A DNA stretch of 22,522 bases from Silene noctiflora (GCA_009801015.1 VHZZ01000350.1:223702-246223), one strand, 5' to 3'; shown: positions 1 through 10,326, numbered from the stretch's first letter. The notes: a model not told the origin generated them from the sequence alone. Numbers and translations are program-made.

Positions 1-1080
1 GGGCACCCCTCCACTTGCTTTCCTCTCTCCTCTCATGGGTCATTTGTGAGTAAAAGTGGTACCCGTCTTCTCAAAGTGACGGATACCTTCCGTCTGAGAA
101 TTGCCCTTGTTAATTAGTTACCCGCTGAACTTGTGACAATTTTTATAGTCTCTCAAACTGTTCTATATTCTTAGGTAATTGTAACAACAATCAGGGTTGT
201 TACAGTAAACCATAAACTCAATCTCGTCTTGACTCAAATACAATCTAAAATTGACCAAAATCTTGAAAATGACTCGATCCAAAATACCAGAAAATTAGGA
301 ATTACCCCTTAAACAACCACTCATTTGAACAAAATCCTTTATATATTGTCACGAACAACCCAATCCAAAACAACACAACTCGAAATTCACAATAAGCGTG
401 AACCTGAAAATAAGATCAATATCAATTAAACTTGGTAAACGGGTCGGGTTTGGATCTGGCCAGTTCGGGTCGCATTGGGTTGGGTCAGGTTTCGTGTTTG
501 GTGTTTATTGGTCAAGTCTGTTTCGGGTCAAGTCATTTTCGAGTCAATGAATAAGAGAGAAAAAATCATTTCATGTCTTTTCGATTCAATTAAAGTTATA
601 TTTTGTCACCTCATTTTCGAGTTGGGTGGTTTCGGATCAATTCTTTTTCTGGTCGAATTAGTTACGAGTTAAAAAAGCTCGGGTCATGTTCGGACCCAGA
701 CCGATCAAATCAGATAAAACCACAATCATGTGATATAGTTTGAGTCAATTTCAAATCTCGAATCGGATAAATCGGGTCAGGTTACTTTTACCGAGTCTAA
801 TATCAATCCAAAAGGCCGACGACATTTAGCAATTGGGTACATAAAACATAGATTGGACCATATTACTTCAACACTTAGCCACACATGAACTATTTTAACC
901 ATACATGAAAAAAACACCAATTCATTAACAACCGTTCATTCATCACACATTTCAAAGCTTGTACTACACTACTAAAGTGTAAACTAAAACACCTTCTTTT
1001 TGCTCAATCACATTATCACATTTCATCAATAATTTTTATTTAATTTTATCTAAAATAATTTTATTTTCAAGAAAAGAAAA
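1..1080. other. 5' flank of the OEP16-1 gene, no gene seen
   Basis: I see no convincing coding sequence here. Open frames are short, low in complexity and unlike known proteins. Near the left edge (about 77-103) is a small imperfect palindrome, 'gacggatacctTCCGTC', which looks like the end of an inverted-repeat element. A 9-bp stem with a 7-base loop lies at 180-204 (tgtaacaac / gttgttaca). A GGGTC-rich block is listed separately at 435-790. The last 120 or so bases before the ATG at 1081 are A/C/T-rich and contain few G residues, as is usual for a plant leader or proximal promoter, but I cannot place a transcription start or a TATA box with confidence. Confidence 0.6.
435..790. repeat. GGGTC-rich degenerate repeat
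   Basis: The words 'gggtcggg', 'cgggtcg', 'gggtcagg', 'cgggtcaag' and 'cgggtca' recur over about 350 bases, together with 'tcgagtca/tcgagttgg' variants. Degenerate GGGTC/GGGTT tracts of this kind are common remnants of transposable elements in plant genomes. The block stops about 290 bases before the OEP16-1 start codon. A shorter stretch of similar composition lies in intron 1 of the JMJ32-like gene at 12895-13030. I cannot assign a named family from sequence alone, and I see no terminal repeats or target-site duplication. Confidence 0.5.
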
Positions 1081-3682
1081 ATGCCAAGAAGCAGTTTAGG
1101 GAAGGTTGAGTTGATTGTTGATACTGGTCATCCTTTGTTGAATCGCACTGTTGATGGGTTTCTTAAGATTGGCACGGTATTTTTTTTTTTACTGTCTATC
1201 ACATTCTGCAAATTCTTATTTAGTTACTTAGTTACGGTACGGTAGTAAGTTACGACGAGATAAATGTAACCAACCTTTGTTATTATATTGCCATTGCGAC
1301 CCATTTGACACCAAAAAAATGTGATCATTTAATGATTAAAAAATGGCGAATAGAAATTGGTAATGTACCATCGAGAGACCAATTGTTTACTCAAAAACCC
1401 TTTTAGGAAGAGTTTTGTAGAGTACTCAGTATTTGTAAGACGGTTTTATACTAATATCGAGTAAAATGGATCCCATCAACATGAAATGAGTCAAATGACC
1501 CATCAATGTTATTGTTAAAAGTGGGATCCATTTTACACAAGTATTTGACGGCCACTGGCCGTCTTAAGCTTAAGACGATAGTGGCCTTAATGCAAGTGGG
1601 AGGCAAATGGGTATATCCATTTCCCAACCACTTGCATTTGTGTGAGAGGCCACTATTCGTTTGTTTGAACAAGTTGCAATGATATTTATTTTGTGTAATG
1701 GAGTTTGTTTGAACAGGTTGCTGCTGCCAGGTCTGCTGCTGAAGATGTATATTCCATGGCTCAGAAAGGTTTCACACTTTCACTCTATAATGTTGATTTA
1801 TTTTTGTTTTTTAATCATTTTGTCATGATTTAATTTGATATGGTATCTTTTTTGAAAAAAATGGTTGATAATGAGGATTAGAGGTTAGTAATATTGATGC
1901 AAATTAACAATAGGCCGGGGATTCGAACTTGGGACCTACATGATCCATTTTGGTAGCAATAGTTTACGTTTTCTTTTACTTGCGAATGTTTTGTGTGGTG
2001 GAGAATGATTTCGGGATTTCCTAGTCCATTTGCATGCGCATTTATATAGGAAAAAAAAAGAGTCAAAAGATAACAGTGGCGGAGCCAGGATTTGGGCTTA
2101 AGTGACGGAAATTTCTAGGTGGACGAATTACTAATGGTATAAAGGTAAATTATGAAAGAAAGTTGGAAATTTTAACTAAAATCGCTAATTTCTAGGGGGC
2201 GAATTACCATGTATCGACATGTAGAAACTTATTAGTTATGCAACAGATGAATATGCCATATGATAACTACATTTTCAATTTTTCTTAATTGATGCAGGAA
2301 GTGTTTCAAGTAATGGCCTTGAGCACTCGGTAAGTTCAGTTTACCAATGTACCATCGTAAATGTTCGAGTTAGTGAGATTATCATGGTTATTCTTGTTTG
2401 TTGCGAGTGTTTGATACTGATAGGAGGCTGTCTAAATCAAAAGTTGAAGCCTTTTTGTGATGCTGGATTGATAATATTTAATTACCTGGTTCCCAATATG
2501 TAATGTCGTGAACTGATATTTGATAGCGATGTTTTAGATGATTCAGTTCCCTTCGATGTCCTGACAATTTTCAATGGTATGGACATATGGTATTGGACTA
2601 TTGGTCTTATGCTAGTGGTTCTCTGTTAAATATCATCTCTGGACGACAAGGTTTATTATTTGGGGGTCGCATGTAAATCGAATTTGATTTGCTGTACTTC
2701 TGTAAAGCTATGATGTTGTGATAATCGGACTGTTATTCAACATTATCACTAATTCTCTGTATTTTCAGTTGAAGAAGATGTGCAAAGAGGGAGCATACTG
2801 GGGTAAGTTTATAAAGCTTATCTGTTTACAGCGCATATTACTCAGTTGATGTTATATGTTACTGAGGCTGTGAGGAGCCCTTCAAATTTCCGTGCTAAGT
2901 ACTGTGTATCGTATTATGCAGGAGCCATAGCTGGTACTTATGTTGGTATGGAATACGGAGTGGCAAAAATTCGTGGTACCTATGATTATGTAAGTGCTTC
3001 GACTTATTATAAATACCAAGTGACTAAGTGAGTAGTAATTTGTGGAACAGACAACCGATGGCTATTTTAGTTTTACGCAACATGTTGGTATGAATTATGA
3101 AGTGCGGGGGCTAGTCATTCATTGTAGATTCATGGTTCATCAAAGTGAATGCAATGTGATAGAATGAAGCATGCTAAACAGTTTTCAATTTTCCACTTCA
3201 GGGCACTTTGAACAGTATGTTGCATTGTTGCTCTTAGTAGTGCATATTTCGACAATCCTGACAGGAAAATGAGTTTTTTTTTTGGTGTTCTTTATCGGTA
3301 TGTGACTTCAAGCATTGAACACAGTCAACACACTTACTCGGTGGAAACTTAACCGAACCTCTTTTTAACTTGTAGCTATTGAACTATTGTGTTATATCAG
3401 TTCGCTAGTGTTTTAAGTAGGAAAAAATTCATTATGTCGATTGAATGATTTTACGAGGTACTTGGATGCTAATCATGCTATTAAGTATACACTGATCGTT
3501 CGTTTTTTTTCTTTTTCTTTTTTGTTTCTGCACATAACCAGAAAAATGCAATGATCGGGGGTGCTTTAACGGGAGCTCTAGTATCAGTCGTGTCAAAAGG
3601 TAAGGGAGACAAGATCGTTGTGGATGCTATAACAGGAGGTGCTATTGCCACTGCTGTAGAGTTAATCAACTATCTCACTTAA
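1081..3682 (+). CDS. OEP16-1: Outer envelope pore protein 16-1-like (OEP16-1), chloroplastic
   Basis: OEP16-1 forms a cation-selective, amino-acid-permeable channel in the chloroplast outer envelope and belongs to the Tim17/Tim22/PRAT superfamily. Coding exons join as 1081-1176, 1717-1768, 2298-2329, 2769-2802, 2922-2989 and 3542-3682, all with GT-AG introns, giving 140 aa (the pea and Arabidopsis proteins are about 145 aa). The start is 'MPRSSLGKVE', the usual family N-terminus. Conserved blocks follow: 'TVDGFLKIG' at about 24-31, 'ARSAAED' at about 36-42, 'HSLKKMCKEGAYWGAIAG' at about 59-76, 'YVGMEYGVAKIRGT' at about 78-91, and 'DAITGGAIATA' near the C-terminus, ending 'INYLT'. Four short hydrophobic, glycine-rich helices are expected. 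There is no cleavable transit peptide, as is usual for outer-envelope proteins. Exons 2 to 4 are only 52, 32 and 34 bases. The frame is intact, so the gene looks functional. The isoform (16-1 rather than the seed-type 16-2) is inferred from overall similarity recalled from memory. Confidence 0.95.
1434..1576. repeat. MITE-like inverted-repeat element in OEP16-1 intron 1
   Basis: Two arms face each other inside intron 1. The left arm holds 'taagacgg' followed by 'taaaatggatccca' (1462-1475). The right arm holds the exact complement 'tgggatccatttta' (1522-1535), followed by 'gccgtctta' (about 1558-1566). Short TIRs around a small AT-rich core, with no coding capacity, fit a non-autonomous DNA transposon. 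The same 'aagacgg' ends appear in the element at 6612-6727. Target-site duplications are not clear. Confidence 0.55.
1577..1657. repeat. Long imperfect hairpin in OEP16-1 intron 1
   Basis: Immediately after the preceding element lies a second palindrome of about 80 bases. 'atagtggcc' (1578-1586) pairs with 'ggccactat' (1648-1656); 'tgcaagtgg' (from 1591) pairs with 'ccacttgca' (to 1636); and 'aaatgg' (1605-1610) pairs with 'ccattt' (1617-1622). In intronic RNA it would fold into one long stem-loop. It is most simply a small MITE or the centre of a composite element; a small-RNA precursor is possible but unsupported. Confidence 0.55.
1905..1975 (-). repeat. Possible tRNA-derived SINE fragment (weak)
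   Basis: Read on the minus strand, the segment contains 'gttcgaatccc', close to an RNA polymerase III B box, in the context 'ggtcccaagttcgaatcccc'. Fragments of this wording are common in plant SINEs. A matching A box, poly-A tail and target duplications are not convincing, so this is only a likely remnant. It sits in intron 2 of the OEP16-1 gene. A similar-looking segment occurs in intron 2 of the JMJ32 gene. Confidence 0.25.
2074..2215. repeat. Transposable-element remnant beginning 'cagtggcggagccagg'
   Basis: The phrase 'agtggcggagccaggattt' is a recurrent terminal motif of degenerate elements in many dicot genomes. It is followed by two related phrases, 'aatttctaggtggacgaatta' and 'aatttctagggggcgaatta', within about 90 bases, which suggests internal repetition. 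The segment lies in OEP16-1 intron 2. A similarly worded segment in the opposite direction is seen in the WAT1-related gene at about 6930-7076. No coding capacity is visible. Confidence 0.4.
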
Positions 3683-3729
3683 GTATGCATCACCTCCTAT
3701 TGTCCCTACGAGAGCATACAAACTCGTTC

Positions 3730-3735
3730 AATAAA
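3730..3735 (+). terminator. Candidate poly(A) signal of the OEP16-1 gene
   Basis: An AATAAA hexamer lies 47 bases after the TAA stop codon of OEP16-1, in a T/A-rich context typical of plant 3' UTRs. Plant polyadenylation signals are loose, so other near-upstream elements further on may also be used. Confidence 0.35.
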
Positions 3736-3943
3736 ACATTATATGAATTCGTCATGATTTATCCTTCTATCCTGCAAAGTTTAAGCCCTTGTAATTATCG
3801 TATTACAAACGCTTTCTGATTTGTGTACTTTGGTGTCATACTGTCATTGTTGAGTATCATGCTTGCCTGTTCGTGTTTTTCCACGTCATTTAGGATGAAA
3901 TCTTATGTTACGATTAGACACCTATGACTTTTGATGCTGTGTC

Positions 3944-4259
3944 GATAGAAATTGACACAGACTAACAGTATCGAGAGCTGACAACAGCACCTCCTGTTCA
4001 AGATATTTCTTCGCTTACACTAAACTCTTGTAGTGCTTTCATGACCAACACTCTGAGATCAAGTACGCGTAAAAGAAATGATGTGTGATAGAAATTGACA
4101 TAGACATACAGTAGAAGGTGGATATTTTTCAGTGAATATTGTCGAGCATTGACAGACGACAGTTGACAACAGCAGTTGCTCAAGGTGTTTCTTTGCTTAC
4201 ACTAGTATCTCTTGTAGTGCTTTCATGTCTAACACTCTCAGATCAAGTACGTGTAAAGG
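3944..4259. repeat. Diverged tandem duplication downstream of OEP16-1
   Basis: Copy 1 (about 3944-4075) and copy 2 (about 4087-4259) share an ordered series of matching blocks: 'gatagaaattgaca', then 'acagta', then 'gacaacagca', then 'cttacacta', then 'ctcttgtagtgctttcatg', then 'aacactct', then 'agatcaagtac'. Copy 2 carries an extra 40 or so bases after 'acagta'. Neither copy has coding potential. This is a local segmental duplication in the 3' flank, clearly diverged by point changes and indels. Confidence 0.75.
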
Positions 4260-6252
4260 AAAAGTAGAAAACAAATCCGATACCCTGTTACATTTTCGGC
4301 TTGCTTTCCTTTTCTGGACAGTGCTAGCTGACCAGATTTCAGTTTCTCTGTGCTGATAGTATTAGGGATAAGACTTCTGTCATTTGCCTTTTTTCGGGTG
4401 AGCGCATTTTGTTAACTGGGTAATGTTGTCGATTTTGCTTGTTGACTAGGTTCCAACGCTCGCATAAAGTTGCGTGTATCCAACCCCTTTTCTCGTCATA
4501 GGCACTGCTTCTTGTGATACTGATGCTTAGTGACTAAGCCTTCTGAAATGATTAGAACAATGATCGCAAGCTGCGTCATGCTTGTTTTTGCTGTTAATAG
4601 TAATGTCCCGGGGCCTTCATTACTGTAGTTGTGAGTGCTACTGAAAGTAAACGGAGGATTAGATGGTAAAAAAGATCGACCAGCATCATAAGCAATGCTA
4701 TGGACAATCTTTTTGCTCTCGGAACCGTGAACATGAGGAGCTACAATTTGCCTAGTTAGTAATCTGGTAATTGTTGAACTTGGGTTACTATGCTGCATCA
4801 TTCAACAAGAGCAACCCGATTACCCGAATACTATCCTAGTACCGAATATATCAAAGGGCCTTGTTATTAAATATACGCAACTTTACTCATAAACTACACA
4901 TAGACGAGATTTCCGGAGCAAACCATGTTAGCCGATCCCAACCTATGTTGGGACCTACCAAATTTAACACCAAAATAATTAGAATTAGTAAAATCTCAGA
5001 GTAATGGTGTCACAATAAATTTACAGACCGCTTAAAAGCAATACAAATTGTAAGAATGATGTAAAATAGTTCGTCGATAAAAATAGTTGCAGTTAACCGA
5101 TAAAATTAGTACACTTATTATGAGAATAGATATACTCTATAGTCTATTAGTCTATACTAAACAAAAGATTCAATATCGACCATGTTCAACAGTAAAGGAA
5201 TTACGAAAAAAATGCATGGAAAAATATAAGAATAAGATTTAAAGTAATTTCTCAAACGTAGTTGTTCATTCATGGACAAACATTACTCTTTTATGGACTT
5301 TTTGTCATTATTTTTTCATACCTTACCCTTCGCATTTCCCCCGAAAAAAACTCTCTAATTCTTCTCTTCCCCCACAAAATTGATAAATCCGTCAAATTAC
5401 TCAATTATGGACGATGATTCTCATGTCGATCAAATAATTATTCTAATATATTAACTTTATTAACTATCCTATTCCTATATGAAATTATGGAGATTAAAAA
5501 TTGATTTAGATTAATGAAATTAGGGTTTGAAGAAAATATTGTCAATGAAAAATACTCCCTTCCATTTCAATTGATTTGTTACATTTGCGTTAGCCCACTC
5601 TAGCATCAGTAATTTTCAATCATTGTCGCATGGCTCCAAGGATGTCAATTTGGTTACATGTTAATTTTTATCCTAATTTCGCTTTTTTGTCTCTCAATTT
5701 GATTCTTAATTCTCAATATTTCAGTTATTGACTCTGTCCTTTTCATAATTAATGTCAACTTCAGTCAATTGGCAATCGATGCAGATACTTACCTTGAATC
5801 TGACATAATCAATGACTTCTGATCTGGTTCGAGATAGAAAAAAGTGAACCACGAGTTTAGGAAGAGAAAACATAAAGTAGTTGCTTACGAATGGAAAATA
5901 AGGGGTATAAATGACAAGGGTATAATGGTTATTTATGTCCATGAAAAAGTAAAACTCGTCAATGAATGAGCACCACCCATTCTCAAATAACTTAATTAGA
6001 TGCGGTATTATACAAATATTTATTTATGTTAATAAGTGGATTTCTTAATCCGTTTTGTTTTTATTTAAGATTAAGACGGATATGACCAATAATTACGAAT
6101 TACCAAATTAAGAAAGACATTCCCTTCCATTTGAAGCAAAATCATGACCAATTGACCACACCACACTTTACACATACTTCACTTCAAAAATCCTCCAACA
6201 AATTCTGGGTCAGCGCGCCATCGCTATTAATCGAGAAATAGTCGCCGGAAAA
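4260..6252. other. Spacer between OEP16-1 and the WAT1-related gene, including its promoter
   Basis: No gene is supported. Open frames in this stretch are short and resemble no family I know, including a 101-codon minus-strand frame at 4496-4801. The region is AT-rich. A fragment 'ttaagattaagacggatatgac' at about 6066-6087 carries the same 'aagacgg' word as the inverted-repeat elements elsewhere in the window. The last 70 or so bases (from about 6180) are C/A-rich and free of ATG, and so look like the leader of the WAT1-related gene. The start context 'aaaATGGCG' is favourable. Confidence 0.55.
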
Positions 6253-9200
6253 ATGGCGAACGGCGTCGTCGTTGGCGGTGGTGGAGGCGATGCGTGGAAG
6301 GCGCATACGGCGATGGTAATGGTGCAGGTCTTCAATGGAGGTTATCATGTTATCACTAAAGTTGCTCTAAACGACGGCGTTAATCAGATTGTATTCTGCG
6401 TTTATCGCGATCTTATAGCTCTTTCTATCCTCGCTCCTCTCGCTTTTTTCCGCGAAAGGTCGCTTCTTTTTTCTCGCTTTCGTTTCGATTTCTTTGATTT
6501 TAATTAGATTTTGGTTTGTTATGTACTTATGATTGATTGTCTTTGAGAATTGAGATTAGTTGTTGATAAATTGCAATCCTCATTTAGCTTAGGGTGATCT
6601 AGGTTGTGTACGAATTCTTGGTTAAGACCATCTTAAGTTAGACGACACTCACAACCGATTTAAATATGGATAAAATGGGAGAAGGATTGTGTGAGGTCTT
6701 AACTTAAGACGGTCTTTAGCAATACATACTGGTGAGCCGAATTATAGGAGAATCTAGCATGGGCAATGTGCAAGCAAATGAAACAAAAAATTTGCGGCTA
6801 TCATGATATGAACTATGTTATGCCTTTTTTTTATTATCAAAATCGAAGTTATATTATCTTGTTAAACTGATTATTAGGCGTTTGCTGAACCAATTGAACT
6901 TGCTGAACCAATGGTGGAACAAGGATTATAGTGAAAGGGGCAAAAAAATTCAGGGAGGCTAGTAATGTAAGATGGTAATTTAGTAAAAGAATCAAAATGT
7001 TAACTAAAATTTCGATATTTTCATTGCTCAAGGGTGGTCACCCTTGCTAGCCCCCTTAGTTCCCCTACTGAATTAGAAATGGTGATAATGGTGATATTGA
7101 TACAGTGAGTCAGATTGCTTATAAGTGCCCTTGTAATGTCAAATAGTTTGTGTGTTATACGATAGCTCGGGTCAAGTCCTAAAACAAAATAATTGGTTTT
7201 TAATTAATTAGTACTAAAGCAAATGAAATTAGCAAGTCAATGTACCCTTTTTTTCTGCGACAGCTTATGTCTCAAAGCAGGGAATGGTTGTTTGCACACC
7301 CGACTTGGCTATTTCCCACAATCCCACACCATCTCACGAAAAGTGTGGGTGAATATTTTAAACTTTCATTGTGAAAGAAGGGGGTGTGCCCGTGTGGGAA
7401 TAAATGCCGTTTTTACTCAACTGATTCATATATTTGAAGTTCAATTTTGCAGGCGTGTTCGGCCTCCAATTAGTAAAAGCCTTCTCGTGACATTTTTCTT
7501 TCTCGGGCTAACAGGGTATGTTAGATGTTTCTCCTCTTCCAACGTTGAAGGTCCTACATTTCTACTCATTATATACTTTTGTGAAGTAATGTTTATGTTG
7601 TTTACTGGACTAGAATATTTGGAAACCAACTTCTGTTCTTGTTTGGTCTGAGTTATACAAATCCGACATATGCGGCAGCTACTCAACCGTCCATACCTGT
7701 TTTCACTTTCCTCTTGGCTGCATTCATGGGGTCAGTCCAATCAAATTTCAAGTGTTTTCTTACCAAATTAGCTGTTATACCTCTTTAATTGCTTATGTTG
7801 ATCTTTTTTATGCAGCACAGAAACAGTGAATCTGTTAACGGTTGAAGGACAAATGAAAGTTACCGGCACAGTTGCTTGTGTTTCTGGTGCTGTGTTGATG
7901 GTTGTATTTAAAGGTCCAGCTTTATTTGGATTTAGTGAAGAGCTCGGAACACATGGTGAAATAAGTGCCAAAGGTCAACCAGAACCAGTTGGATGGTTCG
8001 TGGCTAGGTTAATGGACTTGGGTCTAGAATCTTTCCACCTTGGTGTATTGTGTTTGATAGGAAACTGCATGTGCATGGCTACTTATCTTGCTATTCAGGT
8101 ATCAATATATCATTGCCTTGCATTCTCCCTTGTATTATTTGAAGTATTAAAACATGATCTTGTTATTCAAGATATAAGGTTGTTGGAGGAGAAAATATAC
8201 TTTTACTTAATAATTACAAAAGTGGACATCCGTGGTCTGTTGAATATGGGTAGCTAGGTCTGCCTCGGTCACCCTTCGAAGTTCAAAGCATCCAAAGCTT
8301 TAAGAGGTGTTAGATAAAGCACCCATCCTGATTATGGTAATCAATAAAATCAATAGTGGCTATTTCTCCTGCGCAAAGTCCCTTAACGGCACTCGTTGTC
8401 TTTCAGTGACATCAGACTATCAGAGCTCCAATTCGGTATTTGAAAGATTATCTAAATGATTTTCTTCCACTCTCAGGAACAGGACGTAGCTACCACGTCT
8501 GACTTACATTAGATAATTAAATATGGGGCTTCTTTTCTTATTCATGTCTGAATGTCAGTGTTGTTAGTCTGTCTTAGCTTATCATATTAAATGTGAATGT
8601 CGGCTTACTTTAGTTACTTTCTCAGGCTCCAGTTTTGAAGAGGTATCCAGCAAGCTTATCGCTGACAGCTTACTCATATTTCTTCGGTGCTGTTCTTATG
8701 GTTACTGCTGCCCTTTTTATGACCAATGATTCCACTGGATGGAGTTTGAACCGGTCTGAGTTGTTTGCCGTTACTTATGCTGTAAGTTCCTTCATCTTTT
8801 TACTTGACTATGGAAAAGAAAGAACAGAGGAAGCAAGGACAAGATTACTGGCCTTTTCTTGTTGTGCTATTGCTGTTTGGTTGATACGATAATGAGTTTT
8901 TTAGTTTGTTTTGCTCGGCCGCAGTGGTAGAAATTTGAAATTCAAGTTAGATAAGCATTGATTCAGTGAACGACTTTATGCTGAAGCCTGTCAAGTGATG
9001 TGTTGCAATGTTGCATTACGTGATGCAGAAATTTCAAATTAAGTTGTGTACTCAGTAGGGAAATGTTGTTTGCTGTACTCACTAATGATCTATGGTATTT
9101 CTTGAAATAGTTGTTTGGAGTCTTAGGACATAGCACTTTTGGAGTTAGGAGTCTAAACATATTGTCCTAGTGGTATACTGGTATCTGATATGAAGCTTTC

Positions 9201-9423
9201 CCATAAAATTTCTAAATCTGTTGGGATGGGTTAATGGGGAGCCTAAATCTAAAAGCACAGGTAAAAAGATTAAAGAAAGCAACAAAGTTTGTTCCTCTTA
9301 TGTGGTTTGGCCTTGAATAGGTTTCGTCCTTTTTTTGTTTGTTCATTTCCTTGATATCATGGAGAAGTTTTTTTCACAAGTTTTGCAGTGTGCCTTTTTA
9401 TTTGCCTTGATTTAGTGAAATGT

Positions 9424-9457
<34 letters not shown>

Positions 9458-10326
9458 GCGCGCGCGCACATGCATGTGCAAGTGTTTGAATTAGGTTTCC
9501 CGTGTCTGTGTTTGTTGTTATAGGCCTTGCCATTCAAGAAATCAACTAAAAAGGTTGCCTTATTTTCTTTTTCTGGGTTTGTTTCTCAGGGAATTGTTGC
9601 CTCTGCCTTGAATTATGGACTCATTACATGGTCCAATAAGATTTTGGGACCTGCATTAGTTGCCCTTTACAATCCCCTGCAACCTGCAGCATCCGCCTTT
9701 CTGTCACTGGTCTTCCTAGGAAGCCCCATATTCTTGGGAAGGTTTGTCTCAAAGCTTCATACATATATCAAGCCTTGATATGCTCTGTTTTTATGTAATT
9801 TAAGTTTTTCTTACGAATTCATGATGATATGGCTGATTTAAATGGTTGCTTTTCTATACTTAAATCTCTGCCTTTTTACCTCCTGTGGCGCTATACTTCT
9901 TCAACAGTGAGTGTTGTAAGAGACAGTCCGAAACCAACCCAAAAGCTTATATATCTTCAGTTAATCATAGGATTAATGGGTTGGTCTCGCATGTAAGACC
10001 ATCTCGAATAGTGTGTGGTATTTTTTTTTCTCAAAGATTTAAAGTTATGTTGCATGCCTCGTAATCAGGCAGGCCTTACAGGATATTTGCTACTAAAAGT
10101 GAGTTTTCTTCTATGCAGTGTGTTGGGAGGCTCTTTAATTATTGCTGGTTTGTATTTGGTTACATGGGCCTCCTACAAAGAAAAGCAAGCAGCCATGGGG
10201 ATTATTTCTCACATTACTCGGTCTTCTGAACCTCTTGTTCATAGAGATTCACCAAACAGTAAAATACACCCGAGAGCACATATTTTTGGTGGACCATCAT
10301 CTCCAATATACAAGGCGTTGGACTAG
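6253..10326 (+). CDS. WAT1-related protein, EamA/DMT-family transporter (At3g45870/At4g19185 type)
   Basis: This is a plant nodulin-MtN21/EamA transporter of the drug/metabolite superfamily: ten predicted membrane helices in two EamA repeats, acting in the tonoplast or plasma membrane. Exons join as 6253-6458, 7453-7515, 7614-7730, 7816-8098, 8626-8781, 9590-9741 and 10119-10326, all GT-AG, giving 394 aa (relatives are about 385-400 aa). After a glycine-rich start, '[24 protein letters not shown]' region residues (about 16-39) and '[18 protein letters not shown]' (about 47-64) form the first helices. '[17 protein letters not shown]' spans the exon 2/3 join, and '[18 protein letters not shown]' closes repeat 1. 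Repeat 2 contains '[19 protein letters not shown]' and '[13 protein letters not shown]', and ends in '[13 protein letters not shown]' plus a hydrophilic tail. The substrate is unknown; WAT1 itself exports auxin from the vacuole, but members of this subclade should not be assumed to do so. The frame is fully open. It converges with the JMJ32-like gene. Confidence 0.94.
6612..6727. repeat. MITE-like element in intron 1 of the WAT1-related gene
   Basis: The left arm (about 6613-6655) reads 'attcttggttaagaccatc' then 'ttaagttagacgacactcacaa'. The right arm (about 6686-6725) is its imperfect reverse complement, with 'ttgtgtgaggtcttaac', 'ttaagacggtctttagcaat'. The core between the arms is about 30 bases. 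TIRs of roughly 40 bases with a tiny non-coding centre are typical of a stem-loop MITE. It belongs, by its 'ttaagacggtc' end, with the element at 1434-1576. Confidence 0.7.
6930..7076. repeat. Transposable-element remnant in intron 1 of the WAT1-related gene
   Basis: Read on the minus strand, the segment begins 'cagtaggggaactaaggggg', and contains 'gaaattttagttaac' and a 'ttttactaaattaccatc' phrase. This resembles, loosely, the order of words in the 'cagtggcggagccagg' element of OEP16-1 intron 2 ('gaaattttaactaaaatcg'). I take it as a diverged relative in the opposite orientation. There is no coding capacity. Confidence 0.35.
9426..9481. repeat. (TG)n and (CG)n alternating purine-pyrimidine tract
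   Basis: A (GT)15 run at 9426-9455 is followed, after a single break at 9456-9457, by alternating 'cgcgcgcgcgcaca' and 'tgcatgtgca'. Almost 56 consecutive bases alternate purine and pyrimidine. It lies in intron 5 of the WAT1-related gene, about 110 bases upstream of the exon 6 acceptor. It is a microsatellite and likely length-polymorphic. Confidence 0.95.
9930..9987. repeat. Small inverted repeat in intron 6 of the WAT1-related gene
   Basis: 'gaaaccaaccca' (9930-9941) faces 'tgggttggtctc' (about 9977-9988) across about 35 AT-rich bases. The wording 'ccaacccaaaagctta ... gggttggt' is a familiar remnant of short plant elements. A similar half, 'gagaccaacccaatt', is present in RUS1 intron 1 at about 20361-20375. 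Confidence 0.5.

Noticed and set aside
4496-4801. Open minus-strand frame of 101 codons downstream of OEP16-1
   Set aside because: No recognisable domain, biased composition and no splice or leader context. Treated as non-coding.
7223-7651. Long plus-strand open frame overlapping exon 2 of the transporter gene
   Set aside because: It is intron sequence read through exon 2. Only 7453-7515 matches the family.
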